DNA of 64,000 bases from a virus, in the IMG/VR virus record IMGVR_UViG_3300025154_000005, positions 1-64,000 of that record. The stretch is one strand, 5' to 3'. The notes beneath the pieces were generated by a model. It did not search any database, was not told the origin of the DNA, and saw only the letters and a list, made by a program, of their open reading frames with translations. Below, piece after piece: positions 7,887-16,493 of the stretch; the stretch's first letter is position 1; every line of letters starts with the position of its first letter. Both the position numbers and the translations under genes were made by a program.

Positions 7887-8912
7887 TTAATGATTTAAGT
7901 ATTTTACCCAATCTTTAATGTGTTCTACATTTCTTTTCTCAACATCAAACCAACGGGCATAACCAGCTATTATTTCATTAGATTTTGTATGAAAAGATAT
8001 TACTTTATCTATCTTCCATTTACACATCTTTTTACCATCTGCATCACTAATATTTCTAGTGCCTTTATTGTAAAGATTATTCCATTTACTTCCTGGATGA
8101 TGATTATCTCCAAATACTATAGCTGTTTTATAACTCTTTATGTCACTGGTTAATAACTTCATAAAGTAAACTTGGTCATTATCCATTTCATTTTCTGAGT
8201 AAATAGTATCTACATTTAATTTTTGCAAATTTTCATAAGCATATAATGTAGATTTACTTCCTGTTATCAGTAAATCAGCATAAAAAGTTTCTGCTAAACT
8301 TTTACTTAATGCTAAGCAAGTGGAAGATACAGCTTTAGGTATACTTCCAGAGATATCAATAATTATAAGATTTCTATCTGGTGCAACTAATTCTAATGCA
8401 CCATACATACCTTCTAACTTCTTGTTGTACATATTTACATTGTATACAGCAAAATTATGAATGTTTGTACGTATAGCATCTTCAATCTTGTCTAACCATA
8501 ACGGGAAGATATTAAGATTCTTAATCTTTCTAATATCTACATAAACTGCAGAGTCTCTTATAAATTGTCTAAATAAAGATTTGTCTTTTCCAATAACTTT
8601 ATCTTGTGTGAAATATGAACTTTCACTACCTTCTTCAGTAGCATAGTCAATATACACAGTATGATTCCACCAAAAGTCTTGTAAATCTCTATATCCAGCA
8701 TCAAATAAGATTCTCTTAAAATTAAAAGGTAGACCACTTGAGCGTGCCTTTTCATATAAAATCTCAAATTCCAATATTTGTATTATTTGAGGTTCTAGAT
8801 GTTCATCCCCATATATAAAAGGTACCCCAATAGGTAACTTCTTAATATCTTCTCTATCTGTAATAAAATAGAGAGTAGGGAGTTTAAACTTTTTACTTGT
8901 TAGTAACTTCAT
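7887..8912 (-). CDS. VWA-domain protein, partner of the MoxR ATPase
   Basis: 341 aa. The C-terminal half has the MIDAS metal-site motif DISGS at residues 186-190 inside a hydrophobic strand (NLIIIDISGSI), followed by a VWA-like fold. The N-terminal ~170 residues are of unknown type. The gene overlaps the MoxR gene by 20 bp. MoxR/VWA pairs in bacteria act together as ATP-driven remodelling or chaperone systems. In a phage, it might assemble or dismantle a virion or host complex; that is inference. Confidence 0.75.
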   Translation of the reverse strand: MKLLTSKKFKLPTLYFITDREDIKKLPIGVPFIYGDEHLEPQIIQILEFEILYEKARSSGLPFNFKRILFDAGYRDLQDFWWNHTVYIDYATEEGSESSYFTQDKVIGKDKSLFRQFIRDSAVYVDIRKIKNLNIFPLWLDKIEDAIRTNIHNFAVYNVNMYNKKLEGMYGALELVAPDRNLIIIDISGSIPKAVSSTCLALSKSLAETFYADLLITGSKSTLYAYENLQKLNVDTIYSENEMDNDQVYFMKLLTSDIKSYKTAIVFGDNHHPGSKWNNLYNKGTRNISDADGKKMCKWKIDKVISFHTKSNEIIAGYARWFDVEKRNVEHIKDWVKYLNH

Positions 8913-9687
8913 CGTTTTTCATTTTTATTCTAATTAATTGTAGCCAAGACATTTGTTCATTAGGAGCCATTTTGCTATCCCCTTCTAATTTAACTTCATT
9001 CTTACTCTTATTCTCAACCAATGTTTCTAAAATAGGTTTAACTACTGGCTCATAAGGAGTAGGAACATCATTAATTATCATGTTCACAGCTTTATCTATA
9101 CTTCTTGGAGTACAAAAATTGTTTGTAGTAAAGTCCTCTGCCTTTATAAGAGTCATTAATTTACGCGTTATAGGTAGTACTAATGAGTATTTTTTAAACA
9201 TATATTTAACCCACATCGCGTCATTAAATGTTACATTATACCACACAAACCTCTCCTTAATTTGAGGTGTTAATGGAGCCATTCCTTGAGGATTAGCTGC
9301 AGCAACAATCATTATGTTAGGTAAAGGTTTACCAGAAATAAATCTTCTCTGTTCAAGTATTGTTAAACATGCATTTAACACTACAGGGTTTCCATTTAAT
9401 AGTTCATCAAAAAATAATATGTCTCCATCCTCTAAATTCTCCAATTTATCAAAATTAAAGTATGTCATCTTTTTACTATCTTTGTCAGGCATAGCAATAC
9501 CTGATATTTCAAATGGAGACATTTGAGAAGTTATTAATTCTACTATTTTAACTCCTTTATCCTCAGCGAATTGCTCTATTACTACAGTTTTACCTACTCC
9601 TGGATTACCTATAAATAAAGGAACAATAGTTTTTCGTAATGAATCATTAGTATATACTTTCTCTAATATTTTATATATATTATGCAT
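8893..9687 (-). CDS. MoxR-family AAA+ ATPase
   Basis: 264 aa. Walker A GNPGVGKT at 27-34, Walker B ILFFDE at 90-95, sensor 1 AAANP near 130-133 and the arginine-finger region KERF at 144-147. The MoxR signature of substrate loop and FDELLNGNP order is present. It is the motor of the pair with the VWA protein immediately downstream. Confidence 0.88.
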   Translation of the reverse strand: MHNIYKILEKVYTNDSLRKTIVPLFIGNPGVGKTVVIEQFAEDKGVKIVELITSQMSPFEISGIAMPDKDSKKMTYFNFDKLENLEDGDILFFDELLNGNPVVLNACLTILEQRRFISGKPLPNIMIVAAANPQGMAPLTPQIKERFVWYNVTFNDAMWVKYMFKKYSLVLPITRKLMTLIKAEDFTTNNFCTPRSIDKAVNMIINDVPTPYEPVVKPILETLVENKSKNEVKLEGDSKMAPNEQMSWLQLIRIKMKNDEVTNK

Positions 9688-9701
9688 TTTTACCTTATTT
9701 A

Positions 9702-10226
9702 TTAAACTGTTTTAATTTTAAATTCTAATAACCTATCGTCTATATGATTAATAGGATAAAATGTAATAGGCCCATGTGACTTAACGAAGTCAACACTATC
9801 ATTTGGCAAGACACCACTTAATTGTAAAGCATCTTCAAAGGTTTTTAACCATAGCTCACCAAGATTACCTATATCCCAGGTAGCCTTATAGTTTTCATCC
9901 GGTTCCTTCCAACAAATAGTCCATCCCTTATCTTTTAGATTCCTTCTTGCTACATCCCCATAGTTAATGGGAACATATATGTCAAGAGAAATTTGGTAAG
10001 GTGGATCATCAAATTTACAAATTATATGTTTATTGATATTGTCAATTAGATATTCATGTAAATTATTAACAACTACGTTACGAGCAAACCTATTAAGATT
10101 TGAATTGTAAATTAGTTGATTATTAATTTTAATGAATTTGTTGGGAGCTTTCTTATTATCTGTCTTTGCAATGTGTGTGATGAATTGTGGAATGATTACG
10201 CTATAAGTACTAGTGAGTTTCCTCAT
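9702..10226 (-). CDS. RusA-like Holliday junction resolvase (probable)
   Basis: I start at the ATG at 10224-10226 (MRKLTSTYSV, 174 aa); a start at 10301 would lie deep inside the upstream gene. The C-terminal half follows the RusA pattern: WDIGN at 117-121, EDAL at 131-134 and PNDSVDFV at 141-148, where RusA has D-x-DN, D-A-L and DD-x-x-V acidic sites. Only some acids match, so the family call is moderate. It would cut branched recombination or replication intermediates before packaging. Confidence 0.5.
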   Translation of the reverse strand: MRKLTSTYSVIIPQFITHIAKTDNKKAPNKFIKINNQLIYNSNLNRFARNVVVNNLHEYLIDNINKHIICKFDDPPYQISLDIYVPINYGDVARRNLKDKGWTICWKEPDENYKATWDIGNLGELWLKTFEDALQLSGVLPNDSVDFVKSHGPITFYPINHIDDRLLEFKIKTV

Positions 10227-10476
10227 ATACTTCCGTTTTGAATTCACCTTCAAATCTAGGATTATATACCCTATTACAATATATAATTCCTTCCTTTTCA
10301 CTAACTCTATGTATAAAAGAGTTAGGAATACTAAATTTAGTACTAAGTTTAGCAGTAGCTATAGTTTCATCTGTAGCAGTCAAAATAATTGGTGGCTGTA
10401 TTTTAAATTCTCCATCAACATTCTTTTTGTAACATAGTATAAACCTTTTAAGAGAACTTTTAATAGATTCCGACAT
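10210..10476 (-). CDS. Hypothetical protein, 88 aa
   Basis: Not recognised. Small beta-rich basic protein. It overlaps the primase stop by 17 bp and the RusA-like start by 17 bp, so these three genes are translated as a chain. Confidence 0.6.
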   Translation of the reverse strand: MSESIKSSLKRFILCYKKNVDGEFKIQPPIILTATDETIATAKLSTKFSIPNSFIHRVSEKEGIIYCNRVYNPRFEGEFKTEVYEETH

Positions 10477-11512
10477 TATGTAATTGTTGTTTAATTACTA
10501 ATTTTAATTCTTTTTTACCAAATGTTTTAGCAAAATCACTTGGATCCTTTTCTGTATTATCTGGAAGCATTATATGAGGGATATTATGTAACTGAGAATA
10601 TTTCTCAGCAAACATCTTTCCCCAATTTTGTTCCTTTGTAAAATCATTATCATAAAATAATACAATATTCTTAAATCTATTTTTTACATCTTCAAAGATA
10701 TGCGGTTGTACAAAAGTATTTTCATTTGAGGGAGCAATAGCATAAAATCCATTATGCTTTAATATTACTATATCTTTCATAGAAGATGTTATAAACAACA
10801 ACTCTCCTTTATCAGGAAGTTGTTCATATCCTTGTGTAATAAGTTTATTTGAATTTGTATAAAATTCACTACCGGTCTTCTTAGGAAGATAAATCTTTCT
10901 TAAGAATATTCCTAGATGCCAATGATAATCGTAATCAAATGCAATATCATTCACGACATACATTTTATTAGCTTTCTCATTGTTTATCCAGAAATGACTG
11001 ATAGGAAATATTTTAAATAAATTTAAACTGTCTACAACATCTTTATTTGGTATATCATACTGACTCCAAAATTGTACATGTCGTTTAGTCAAGTCTATCT
11101 TTCTTACTTTAATTTCAGTTAATACAGAATCCTTATTTTCATATGTAACATCCGACTTTAATACAACATCATTTACAACTGGTGCAATTTGTGTTGTGGA
11201 CTTAAATCCAAGTCCCAGATTAAAATCTGAATTTATTTTATTTAAGCATTGGTCAAATTTGAGACTATATTTTTGCATTATAAACTGATAAATGTTATAT
11301 GGTTTACTTTGCATAGGATTACCAAAATCGTTATACCATAATCTACCATTGTGGCGTGTAATTATTGCAGATGGATTGTTATCCTTTCTTAAGTCTGCCT
11401 TAAATTTTACATCTTCTTTATCAAAATTATCACAATAGTATTTGAATAATGTATAGTCATCCTTACGTTTCTCTATTTCTTCCGCTGTTAGATTAGGTCG
11501 TACAAAAAACAT
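10460..11512 (-). CDS. DnaG-type primase with TOPRIM domain
   Basis: 350 aa. The C-terminal part shows a TOPRIM fold: LLFITSSMKDIVIL near 238-251, with Ser where DnaG usually has Glu, and the metal site FYDND at 286-290, then KDPSDFAK. The N-terminus resembles the DnaG zinc-binding region in order (KADLRKDNNPSAII, LWYNDFG) but lacks the cysteines. It makes RNA primers for the replication fork together with the DnaB helicase at 16486-17631. Confidence 0.8.
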   Translation of the reverse strand: MFFVRPNLTAEEIEKRKDDYTLFKYYCDNFDKEDVKFKADLRKDNNPSAIITRHNGRLWYNDFGNPMQSKPYNIYQFIMQKYSLKFDQCLNKINSDFNLGLGFKSTTQIAPVVNDVVLKSDVTYENKDSVLTEIKVRKIDLTKRHVQFWSQYDIPNKDVVDSLNLFKIFPISHFWINNEKANKMYVVNDIAFDYDYHWHLGIFLRKIYLPKKTGSEFYTNSNKLITQGYEQLPDKGELLFITSSMKDIVILKHNGFYAIAPSNENTFVQPHIFEDVKNRFKNIVLFYDNDFTKEQNWGKMFAEKYSQLHNIPHIMLPDNTEKDPSDFAKTFGKKELKLVIKQQLHNVGIY

Positions 11513-11524
11513 ATGATTTGGATT

Positions 11525-11559
11525 TAAAAACAGGTAGGTATTAACTGGTAATACCTACC
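11525..11559 (-). terminator. Rho-independent terminator (minus strand)
   Basis: Perfect 11-bp stem GGTAGGTATTA/TAATACCTACC (11533-11543 with 11549-11559), 5-nt loop, then TTTTT on the minus strand. It ends or attenuates the transcript from the 255-aa gene before the primase gene. Confidence 0.8.
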
Positions 11560-11567
11560 AATTAATA

Positions 11568-12335
11568 CTAAAACTTTAGTTTCTCTGGTGCTGAAGTGTC
11601 AACATCTGATGATGGTAATACAGCTTTCCACTCTTTAAACTCTAAAGAATATGAATCTTTTAATGGGTAACCTGAATTTGCCTGATCATTAACATGTTTT
11701 GTCCAATATGTAAATGATGTGTTGGTAGCTCTGTCAAAATATCTATTGTAAATATTCTGATAGTTTTTACCATCATCCATATGCTTAACTGTTAACATCA
11801 CGCGAACCTTATTATTAACAAATGCTTTGAATACATCTTTTAATTCTGTAAAGTTTCCTTTAACTAAAGCACCAGAATTATTTAATCTAGCTTCATCACC
11901 TGGTTTAATATTTAACCATGCAATTAAGAAATTAGTTAAATCTTCTTCACCTTTTAAACAAGGTCTTGCAGTTTCACTTTTAAACCAATCTTTGTAGTCA
12001 GGATTAGAAGGATCTATATAGGTAGTTTTACCAGTAATATCAATCATTTGATGTTTGCCACTAGTTTTACCTATCATTGCACCTTCTTCTAAAAAGAAAG
12101 CTATCTTTTGTAATCTGTCGATTTGATCAACTTTTACATAGAAATCTATTCTTACTTTATTTATTCCTGCCTCATCTATTGATACATATACCGGTTCCTT
12201 TTCAGTTTTCAAACCTAACTTATTAAGTTCTTCCATTGTAGGACAGATTGCTTTAACTTGTGCTAAAACTAATCCTGTATACTGTTTAACATCTGTTACT
12301 ACCGCTGTACTACTGTTGTTACCTTTAATTGCCAT
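11568..12335 (-). CDS. Putative DNA-binding replication/recombination accessory protein, 255 aa
   Basis: No motif recognised with certainty. It sits between the TOPRIM primase and the Sak4-like ATPase, where phages often place their single-strand DNA-binding protein. The long beta-rich N-terminal part (VYVSIDEAG, VRIDFYVKV) could be an OB-like domain. The C-terminus lacks the acidic tip of typical SSBs. A strong terminator directly follows it, which fits an abundantly made protein. Confidence 0.4.
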   Translation of the reverse strand: MAIKGNNSSTAVVTDVKQYTGLVLAQVKAICPTMEELNKLGLKTEKEPVYVSIDEAGINKVRIDFYVKVDQIDRLQKIAFFLEEGAMIGKTSGKHQMIDITGKTTYIDPSNPDYKDWFKSETARPCLKGEEDLTNFLIAWLNIKPGDEARLNNSGALVKGNFTELKDVFKAFVNNKVRVMLTVKHMDDGKNYQNIYNRYFDRATNTSFTYWTKHVNDQANSGYPLKDSYSLEFKEWKAVLPSSDVDTSAPEKLKF

Positions 12336-12399
12336 AAATTGTTTGTTTTAAATTGTAAATTTATTAATTATTATTTATTTTTTCAAGAATATTCATCAA

Positions 12400-12930
12400 T
12401 TAAATTTCATTAGCTGTATCGGTTATATCACCACTACCGCTATTACAGCCATCATTTCCTACTACACCATTCAACACAAATCTTTTCAAAGTTGCAACTG
12501 GAAAATCTTGTATATTTTCATCAGTGCGGTCAAATTCCAAACCAAATAACACATCCTCGCTATTGTCTAATTCAAGAGTTTTAGCAATAAATAAGTAAGT
12601 ATTTCTATTAGAGAATACTCCTTGCATACTTACACCGTATGCACTTTTGGGATCGATAGATCCTATAATACTGGTGGTATTAGCTAGTAATATTCCACCT
12701 TCTTTAGGAAACGAGAATGATACACATTTAAGATCATCTCCATTTTCCTTAGCAACATCCAACAACTCACAAGCTCTTTTTGTTAATTTAAACTTGTAAG
12801 TTCCACCTTTAGTTTCAGGTGCCTTTTGCATGATCAATAATGCTAAATCAGCATATGGATCAACTTTTTCAACTTTTCCTTTTTTAGGAATTCCAAACTC
12901 AATACTTCTTCCTGTTAACATTTTATTCAA
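12400..12930 (-). CDS. Hypothetical protein, 176 aa
   Basis: Not recognised. Soluble alpha/beta protein ending in a Gly/Asn/Asp-rich tail (NDGCNSGSGDITDTANEI). It is in the recombination-replication cluster, 1 bp after a 67-aa gene. Confidence 0.65.
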   Translation of the reverse strand: MNKMLTGRSIEFGIPKKGKVEKVDPYADLALLIMQKAPETKGGTYKFKLTKRACELLDVAKENGDDLKCVSFSFPKEGGILLANTTSIIGSIDPKSAYGVSMQGVFSNRNTYLFIAKTLELDNSEDVLFGLEFDRTDENIQDFPVATLKRFVLNGVVGNDGCNSGSGDITDTANEI

Positions 12931-12931
12931 T

Positions 12932-13132
12932 TTAAGTTAAATATTTATTTATTATTTCTAGTCCAACGCCAAAGTTGTCTATAAACAAATCAGATTTTTT
13001 ATAACCATTATCTCTTAACCATTTTATTAACGATTCAAATATATCAAATGATGGACAGTCTTTTAAATTATTAACTGACCAACCATGATCAAACATTATA
13101 AATAATGGTACTTTAAGATTCTTAGATTCCAT
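12932..13132 (-). CDS. Hypothetical protein, 66 aa
   Basis: Not recognised. I use the Met at 13130-13132, giving an 11-bp overlap with the ATPase gene; a Met at 13153 is also possible. Small soluble protein with VPLFIMFDHGW near the start. Confidence 0.55.
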   Translation of the reverse strand: MESKNLKVPLFIMFDHGWSVNNLKDCPSFDIFESLIKWLRDNGYKKSDLFIDNFGVGLEIINKYLT

Positions 13133-13835
13133 AATATTTACGGATTGTGTCATCTACCAATTTCAGTGAATTCGGTATTAGAAAACTATCAAACATTCCT
13201 ATTGGACTCTTACCAGAACTTCTATTCTTTTGAGTCTCAAATTTGAATGTATTATCACCACCTTGTCCTAATTCTACTTCTGTATGTAGAACAATCGGTA
13301 CTTTAGTTTCTAAATGTATCTTCTCCAATTTCTTACCATTAGTAACTAGATGACGTAATTCATTACCATCTTGTTGAGTAGTTAATACAGTATGTCCAAA
13401 CATATAGATAACTAAGTCTGACCTCATAGAGTTTGCTTTAACCACTAACCTGTAATAATCTTTAGCTAAATCACTCCATTTGTCAAACGTCATTTTCTTT
13501 GTCTCAAGCATCTCCTTATCATTCATTGAACCATTAATTGTATCAATTATGACACATTTAATTTTAGTTCCTTTATTAATAGCCTCCAAATAGATTTCTA
13601 TTAATTCAGCAGTCAATGGTTTATCATAAGTTGATGTGAACAAGTTTTCTCCTTCTATCCAACCAAGTTTAGTATAAGGAAATGGTAAATCCTTTCCGTC
13701 TGTATTAAATATTACTGTACTATTAGGATCTAATCCTAGATAATTATCAAAGTCCACTTTTCCATTTGGATTAACCACTAATGAAGTTGATTTACCATCT
13801 CCCGATGGTCCTAATAACATACATACTTTTGCCAT
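13122..13835 (-). CDS. Sak4-like RecA-fold ATPase
   Basis: 237 aa. Walker A GPSGDGKST at 9-17, Walker B CVIIDT at 94-99 and a later basic region. The length and layout match the AAA_24/Sak4 group of phage recombinases. These pair with an SSB to promote strand annealing or exchange. The unknown 255-aa protein downstream is the best SSB candidate by position. Confidence 0.72.
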   Translation of the reverse strand: MAKVCMLLGPSGDGKSTSLVVNPNGKVDFDNYLGLDPNSTVIFNTDGKDLPFPYTKLGWIEGENLFTSTYDKPLTAELIEIYLEAINKGTKIKCVIIDTINGSMNDKEMLETKKMTFDKWSDLAKDYYRLVVKANSMRSDLVIYMFGHTVLTTQQDGNELRHLVTNGKKLEKIHLETKVPIVLHTEVELGQGGDNTFKFETQKNRSSGKSPIGMFDSFLIPNSLKLVDDTIRKYYGI

Positions 13836-13838
13836 ATT

Positions 13839-14390
13839 TTATTTTGATAAATATTTGGTATTGTTTATAATTACGTATTCAACAGTTCTAGGATCAACAG
13901 CTTTAGGTACAGATATTGTAGTATCTTCCATGTCAATAAAATTAATTCTACCTCTTTCATCCTGTGTTCCACTATGATAACCTTTAATAAGTCTCATTTC
14001 ACCTGGAATTATATTAAGAATAGGATTATCAATTAAATTAGACAATAAAGCTTCTACTTCAGATACTTTAGCGTTTTTAATTTGCTCAATCTTTTTAGCC
14101 TTTTCTTCATTATAGGCTTTCTTAGTCTTTTCCTTATCCTGTTTCTTGAAATAAATACTACAAGCAGTTCTAGGATGAGCTATAATAATATTAATAATAT
14201 CTGTCTGACTCAATTTTTCTTCTTTACCATACGTATCTGCAGATTGCAAACATTTATCTATATAATCTTGTCCAACAACTATATTTTCTTTATTAGCATT
14301 TATTAATTGTACTTTATCACCAGCAGTTTTCACTACTGTATAAAATTGTACTTCACTAAAAATTTGTCCAGTTCTTACTTTTGCACTCAT
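13839..14390 (-). CDS. Hypothetical protein, 183 aa
   Basis: Not recognised. A Lys/Glu-rich helix (residues ~80-110) separates an N-terminal part from a C-terminal beta part (IPGEMRLIKGYHSG). It lies 1 bp from the second VWA gene and 3 bp from the Sak4-like gene. Confidence 0.65.
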   Translation of the reverse strand: MSAKVRTGQIFSEVQFYTVVKTAGDKVQLINANKENIVVGQDYIDKCLQSADTYGKEEKLSQTDIINIIIAHPRTACSIYFKKQDKEKTKKAYNEEKAKKIEQIKNAKVSEVEALLSNLIDNPILNIIPGEMRLIKGYHSGTQDERGRINFIDMEDTTISVPKAVDPRTVEYVIINNTKYLSK

Positions 14391-14391
14391 A

Positions 14392-15252
14392 TTATAATGT
14401 TTTTAATTGTTTATAAACTCCTATTAATTCAGCATCTCCAGATTTTTCTACTCTTTCCATAGATTTAGCAAACATTGCTGTTGAACCCGATCTTGTATAA
14501 ACATATCCGTCTAATAAATCTTGTGTTTTACTAGCAGATTGAAATCTTAAATGAACTCCATTGGTTATTTCAGATAATTCCTTATACCAACGTGATTCGC
14601 CACATGCTAATGTATCTACTTTTATTCCAAAAGAGCCATTTAATATAGCCTCTTCTTTCCAATCAATAGTATTATTTTGTATTCTATTAGCATATGAATA
14701 TCCTGTTGGATGTGGTGTCGCATCCGCTATAAGTAATATAGATTTATTGCTTCCGTCTCTCCAAGATGTTTCTAATCTAATCTTTCTTAAAACTAATTCA
14801 TAGAACTCATCTCCGTCTCCACCATTAGTAGTTTTAGCATTAGCTACAAAAGCAATTAATTTACTAGGATTATCAGTTAAATTAATTACTTGATACGCTT
14901 TACCAAACTCTGTATTAGTTTCCATATCACAATAGTCTCCAAACGCAACTATACTAATTTTTAAATTTTTAGTATTTTTAAACAATTCAGGAATTAATTC
15001 TTTAACGTGTTTTCTAACAGCGCTTATGTAACCACTCATACTACCTGTAGTATCAAAAGCTATAACAATATCTGTTAAAACTTCTTTTTCTTCTACTCTT
15101 TCAGAAGTAAAAGGATGTGTTGATGCAATATCTTCAAGATATTCTAAATACTCTTTTGGAGTTTTAAATCCATATCTTTTTGCAAGAGTTATTTTTCTTG
15201 CTTTATTAGACCTTTTAAAGTCTTCTAAAAGTTTTTTCTTTACTTTATCCAT
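14392..15252 (-). CDS. Second VWA-domain protein
   Basis: 286 aa. A canonical MIDAS motif DTTGSM at residues 67-72 follows an N-terminal helical segment. Further VWA landmarks are VAFGDYCD and LLIADATPHP. It is cytoplasmic, with no signal peptide. It is the second VWA protein of this phage, about 4.7 kb from the MoxR gene, and may be another adaptor for the same ATPase (inference). Confidence 0.82.
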   Translation of the reverse strand: MDKVKKKLLEDFKRSNKARKITLAKRYGFKTPKEYLEYLEDIASTHPFTSERVEEKEVLTDIVIAFDTTGSMSGYISAVRKHVKELIPELFKNTKNLKISIVAFGDYCDMETNTEFGKAYQVINLTDNPSKLIAFVANAKTTNGGDGDEFYELVLRKIRLETSWRDGSNKSILLIADATPHPTGYSYANRIQNNTIDWKEEAILNGSFGIKVDTLACGESRWYKELSEITNGVHLRFQSASKTQDLLDGYVYTRSGSTAMFAKSMERVEKSGDAELIGVYKQLKTL

Positions 15253-15256
15253 TTAA

Positions 15257-15835
15257 TTAAAATTTAAAATTTGAAAATTCTTTTAAATAATCTGTAAGTT
15301 TTGTTCCATACTTATCTTTTGTAATATGTTTACCTTTACTTACAAGAAACTTCTTAACGTTCATATAACCTGCTAAATGAGCTGCAGCAATAATACCACT
15401 TTTAGTTATATATATTCCGTTAATAGTAGAGTGTTCATACATAGCTATATAATAATCTAATAATTTAGTATTATAATTAATTAGTACTCTTATAGCTATT
15501 TCTTGTTCATTTTCTGTAAATATTAAAGGATTCTTTTTAAATCGCTTAGATGTTATATCTATATAACCTAAAGTAATTAAAGTACTCCTACCAAATTGGT
15601 ATTTTCCGATATAACCTATGCTATTGGTAATATTCCATCTATGACTAGATTCCCTTAATGAAAGTTGAAATAAAAATTTTGATAGTTCCTGTTCTTTTTG
15701 TAACTGTTGTTGCTGTATCAAATATTGATAGTTACGTCTAATAAAGTAGTCTTCCTGATGTACAGGAGCTTTAGTACTGTAAGGTAGTAGTCCTAACATC
15801 AATACCGATATAACAATAAGTAACAATTTCTTCAT
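15257..15835 (-). CDS. Exported lytic transglycosylase-like protein
   Basis: 192 aa with an N-terminal signal or anchor (MKKLLLIVISVLMLGLL). The lysozyme-like signature is RESSHRWN at 61-68 with E62 as likely catalytic acid, then SIGYIGKYQFG at 72-82. It would cut peptidoglycan in the periplasm. It lies among replication genes, far from the late lysis cassette at 59.3 kb, so it may serve remodelling or be exported early. Confidence 0.7.
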   Translation of the reverse strand: MKKLLLIVISVLMLGLLPYSTKAPVHQEDYFIRRNYQYLIQQQQLQKEQELSKFLFQLSLRESSHRWNITNSIGYIGKYQFGRSTLITLGYIDITSKRFKKNPLIFTENEQEIAIRVLINYNTKLLDYYIAMYEHSTINGIYITKSGIIAAAHLAGYMNVKKFLVSKGKHITKDKYGTKLTDYLKEFSNFKF

Positions 15836-15855
15836 ATCATTTATTTTGGTTTATA

Positions 15856-16230
15856 CTAAGTTGATTCGTTACGTCGTCTCTCCATAAGTAATGCCTCAAG
15901 TAATACCATATAGTTACGGACGTCCCCAAGTTTTTCGCGTACATATTCAGGAGAAGGTGTTTTTTTGCCCTTTTCAATATCATTAAGCATATCTAACATA
16001 CTAATCCAATGTTTCATTACAAATCCAAGTAATGCTTTTTCTGGAGTAGTGTTAAGATGTAATCCTGCTATTTTAAAGTTATGCATTCTGTCAGCAGTAG
16101 CATATTCATCTGCTTTACGATCAAGAGTAGCTTTCATATCAATTGTAATATCATCCAATAATCTATTGAATAATTCTACAGTAATGACATTCTCAGGTAA
16201 ATTTAAATCTAATTTTAATTGATTACTCAT
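15856..16230 (-). CDS. DUF1599/Nmad-like all-helical protein
   Basis: 124 aa. The pattern KADEYATADRMHNFK, then MKHWISMLD, then REKLGDVRNYMVLLEALL resembles phage proteins of the DUF1599 nucleotide-modification-associated group, a MazG-like helical fold. The function of that group is not settled; nucleotide handling is likely. Overlaps the next upstream gene by 4 bp. Confidence 0.5.
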   Translation of the reverse strand: MSNQLKLDLNLPENVITVELFNRLLDDITIDMKATLDRKADEYATADRMHNFKIAGLHLNTTPEKALLGFVMKHWISMLDMLNDIEKGKKTPSPEYVREKLGDVRNYMVLLEALLMERRRNEST

Positions 16231-16493
16231 ACTTTTTTATTTTGTTTATCAATAATTTTTTGCGATAATTCTTTATTGTAATTTTTATTATTAGGATCTG
16301 CTATTTCATAAATAGCTAATCGGCACATTAAAGCATTTAATTTAGGATCATTTAATTCGGAAGCCCTTTCACCAACTTCAAGTAATATAGATGCAAAAAT
16401 AACTAATGGTTTATACAATACTGCTACTCCATTGTTACTCATAATCTCATTTAATAATCCAGGTGTATTTACTTTCCAAGTAAGTTTATTCAT
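16227..16493 (-). CDS. Hypothetical protein, 88 aa
   Basis: Not recognised. Start chosen at ATG 16491-16493, which overlaps the helicase stop by 8 bp; a start at 16535 would overlap by 50 bp. Helical (LVIFASILLEVGERASEL). Coupled to the DnaB helicase gene, so a helicase partner is possible. Confidence 0.55.
   Translation of the reverse strand: MNKLTWKVNTPGLLNEIMSNNGVAVLYKPLVIFASILLEVGERASELNDPKLNALMCRLAIYEIADPNNKNYNKELSQKIIDKQNKKV

Noticed and set aside
10213-10437. Plus-strand frames opposite the 88-aa gene
   Set aside because: Both lie fully antisense to a packed minus-strand operon, with no start signal.
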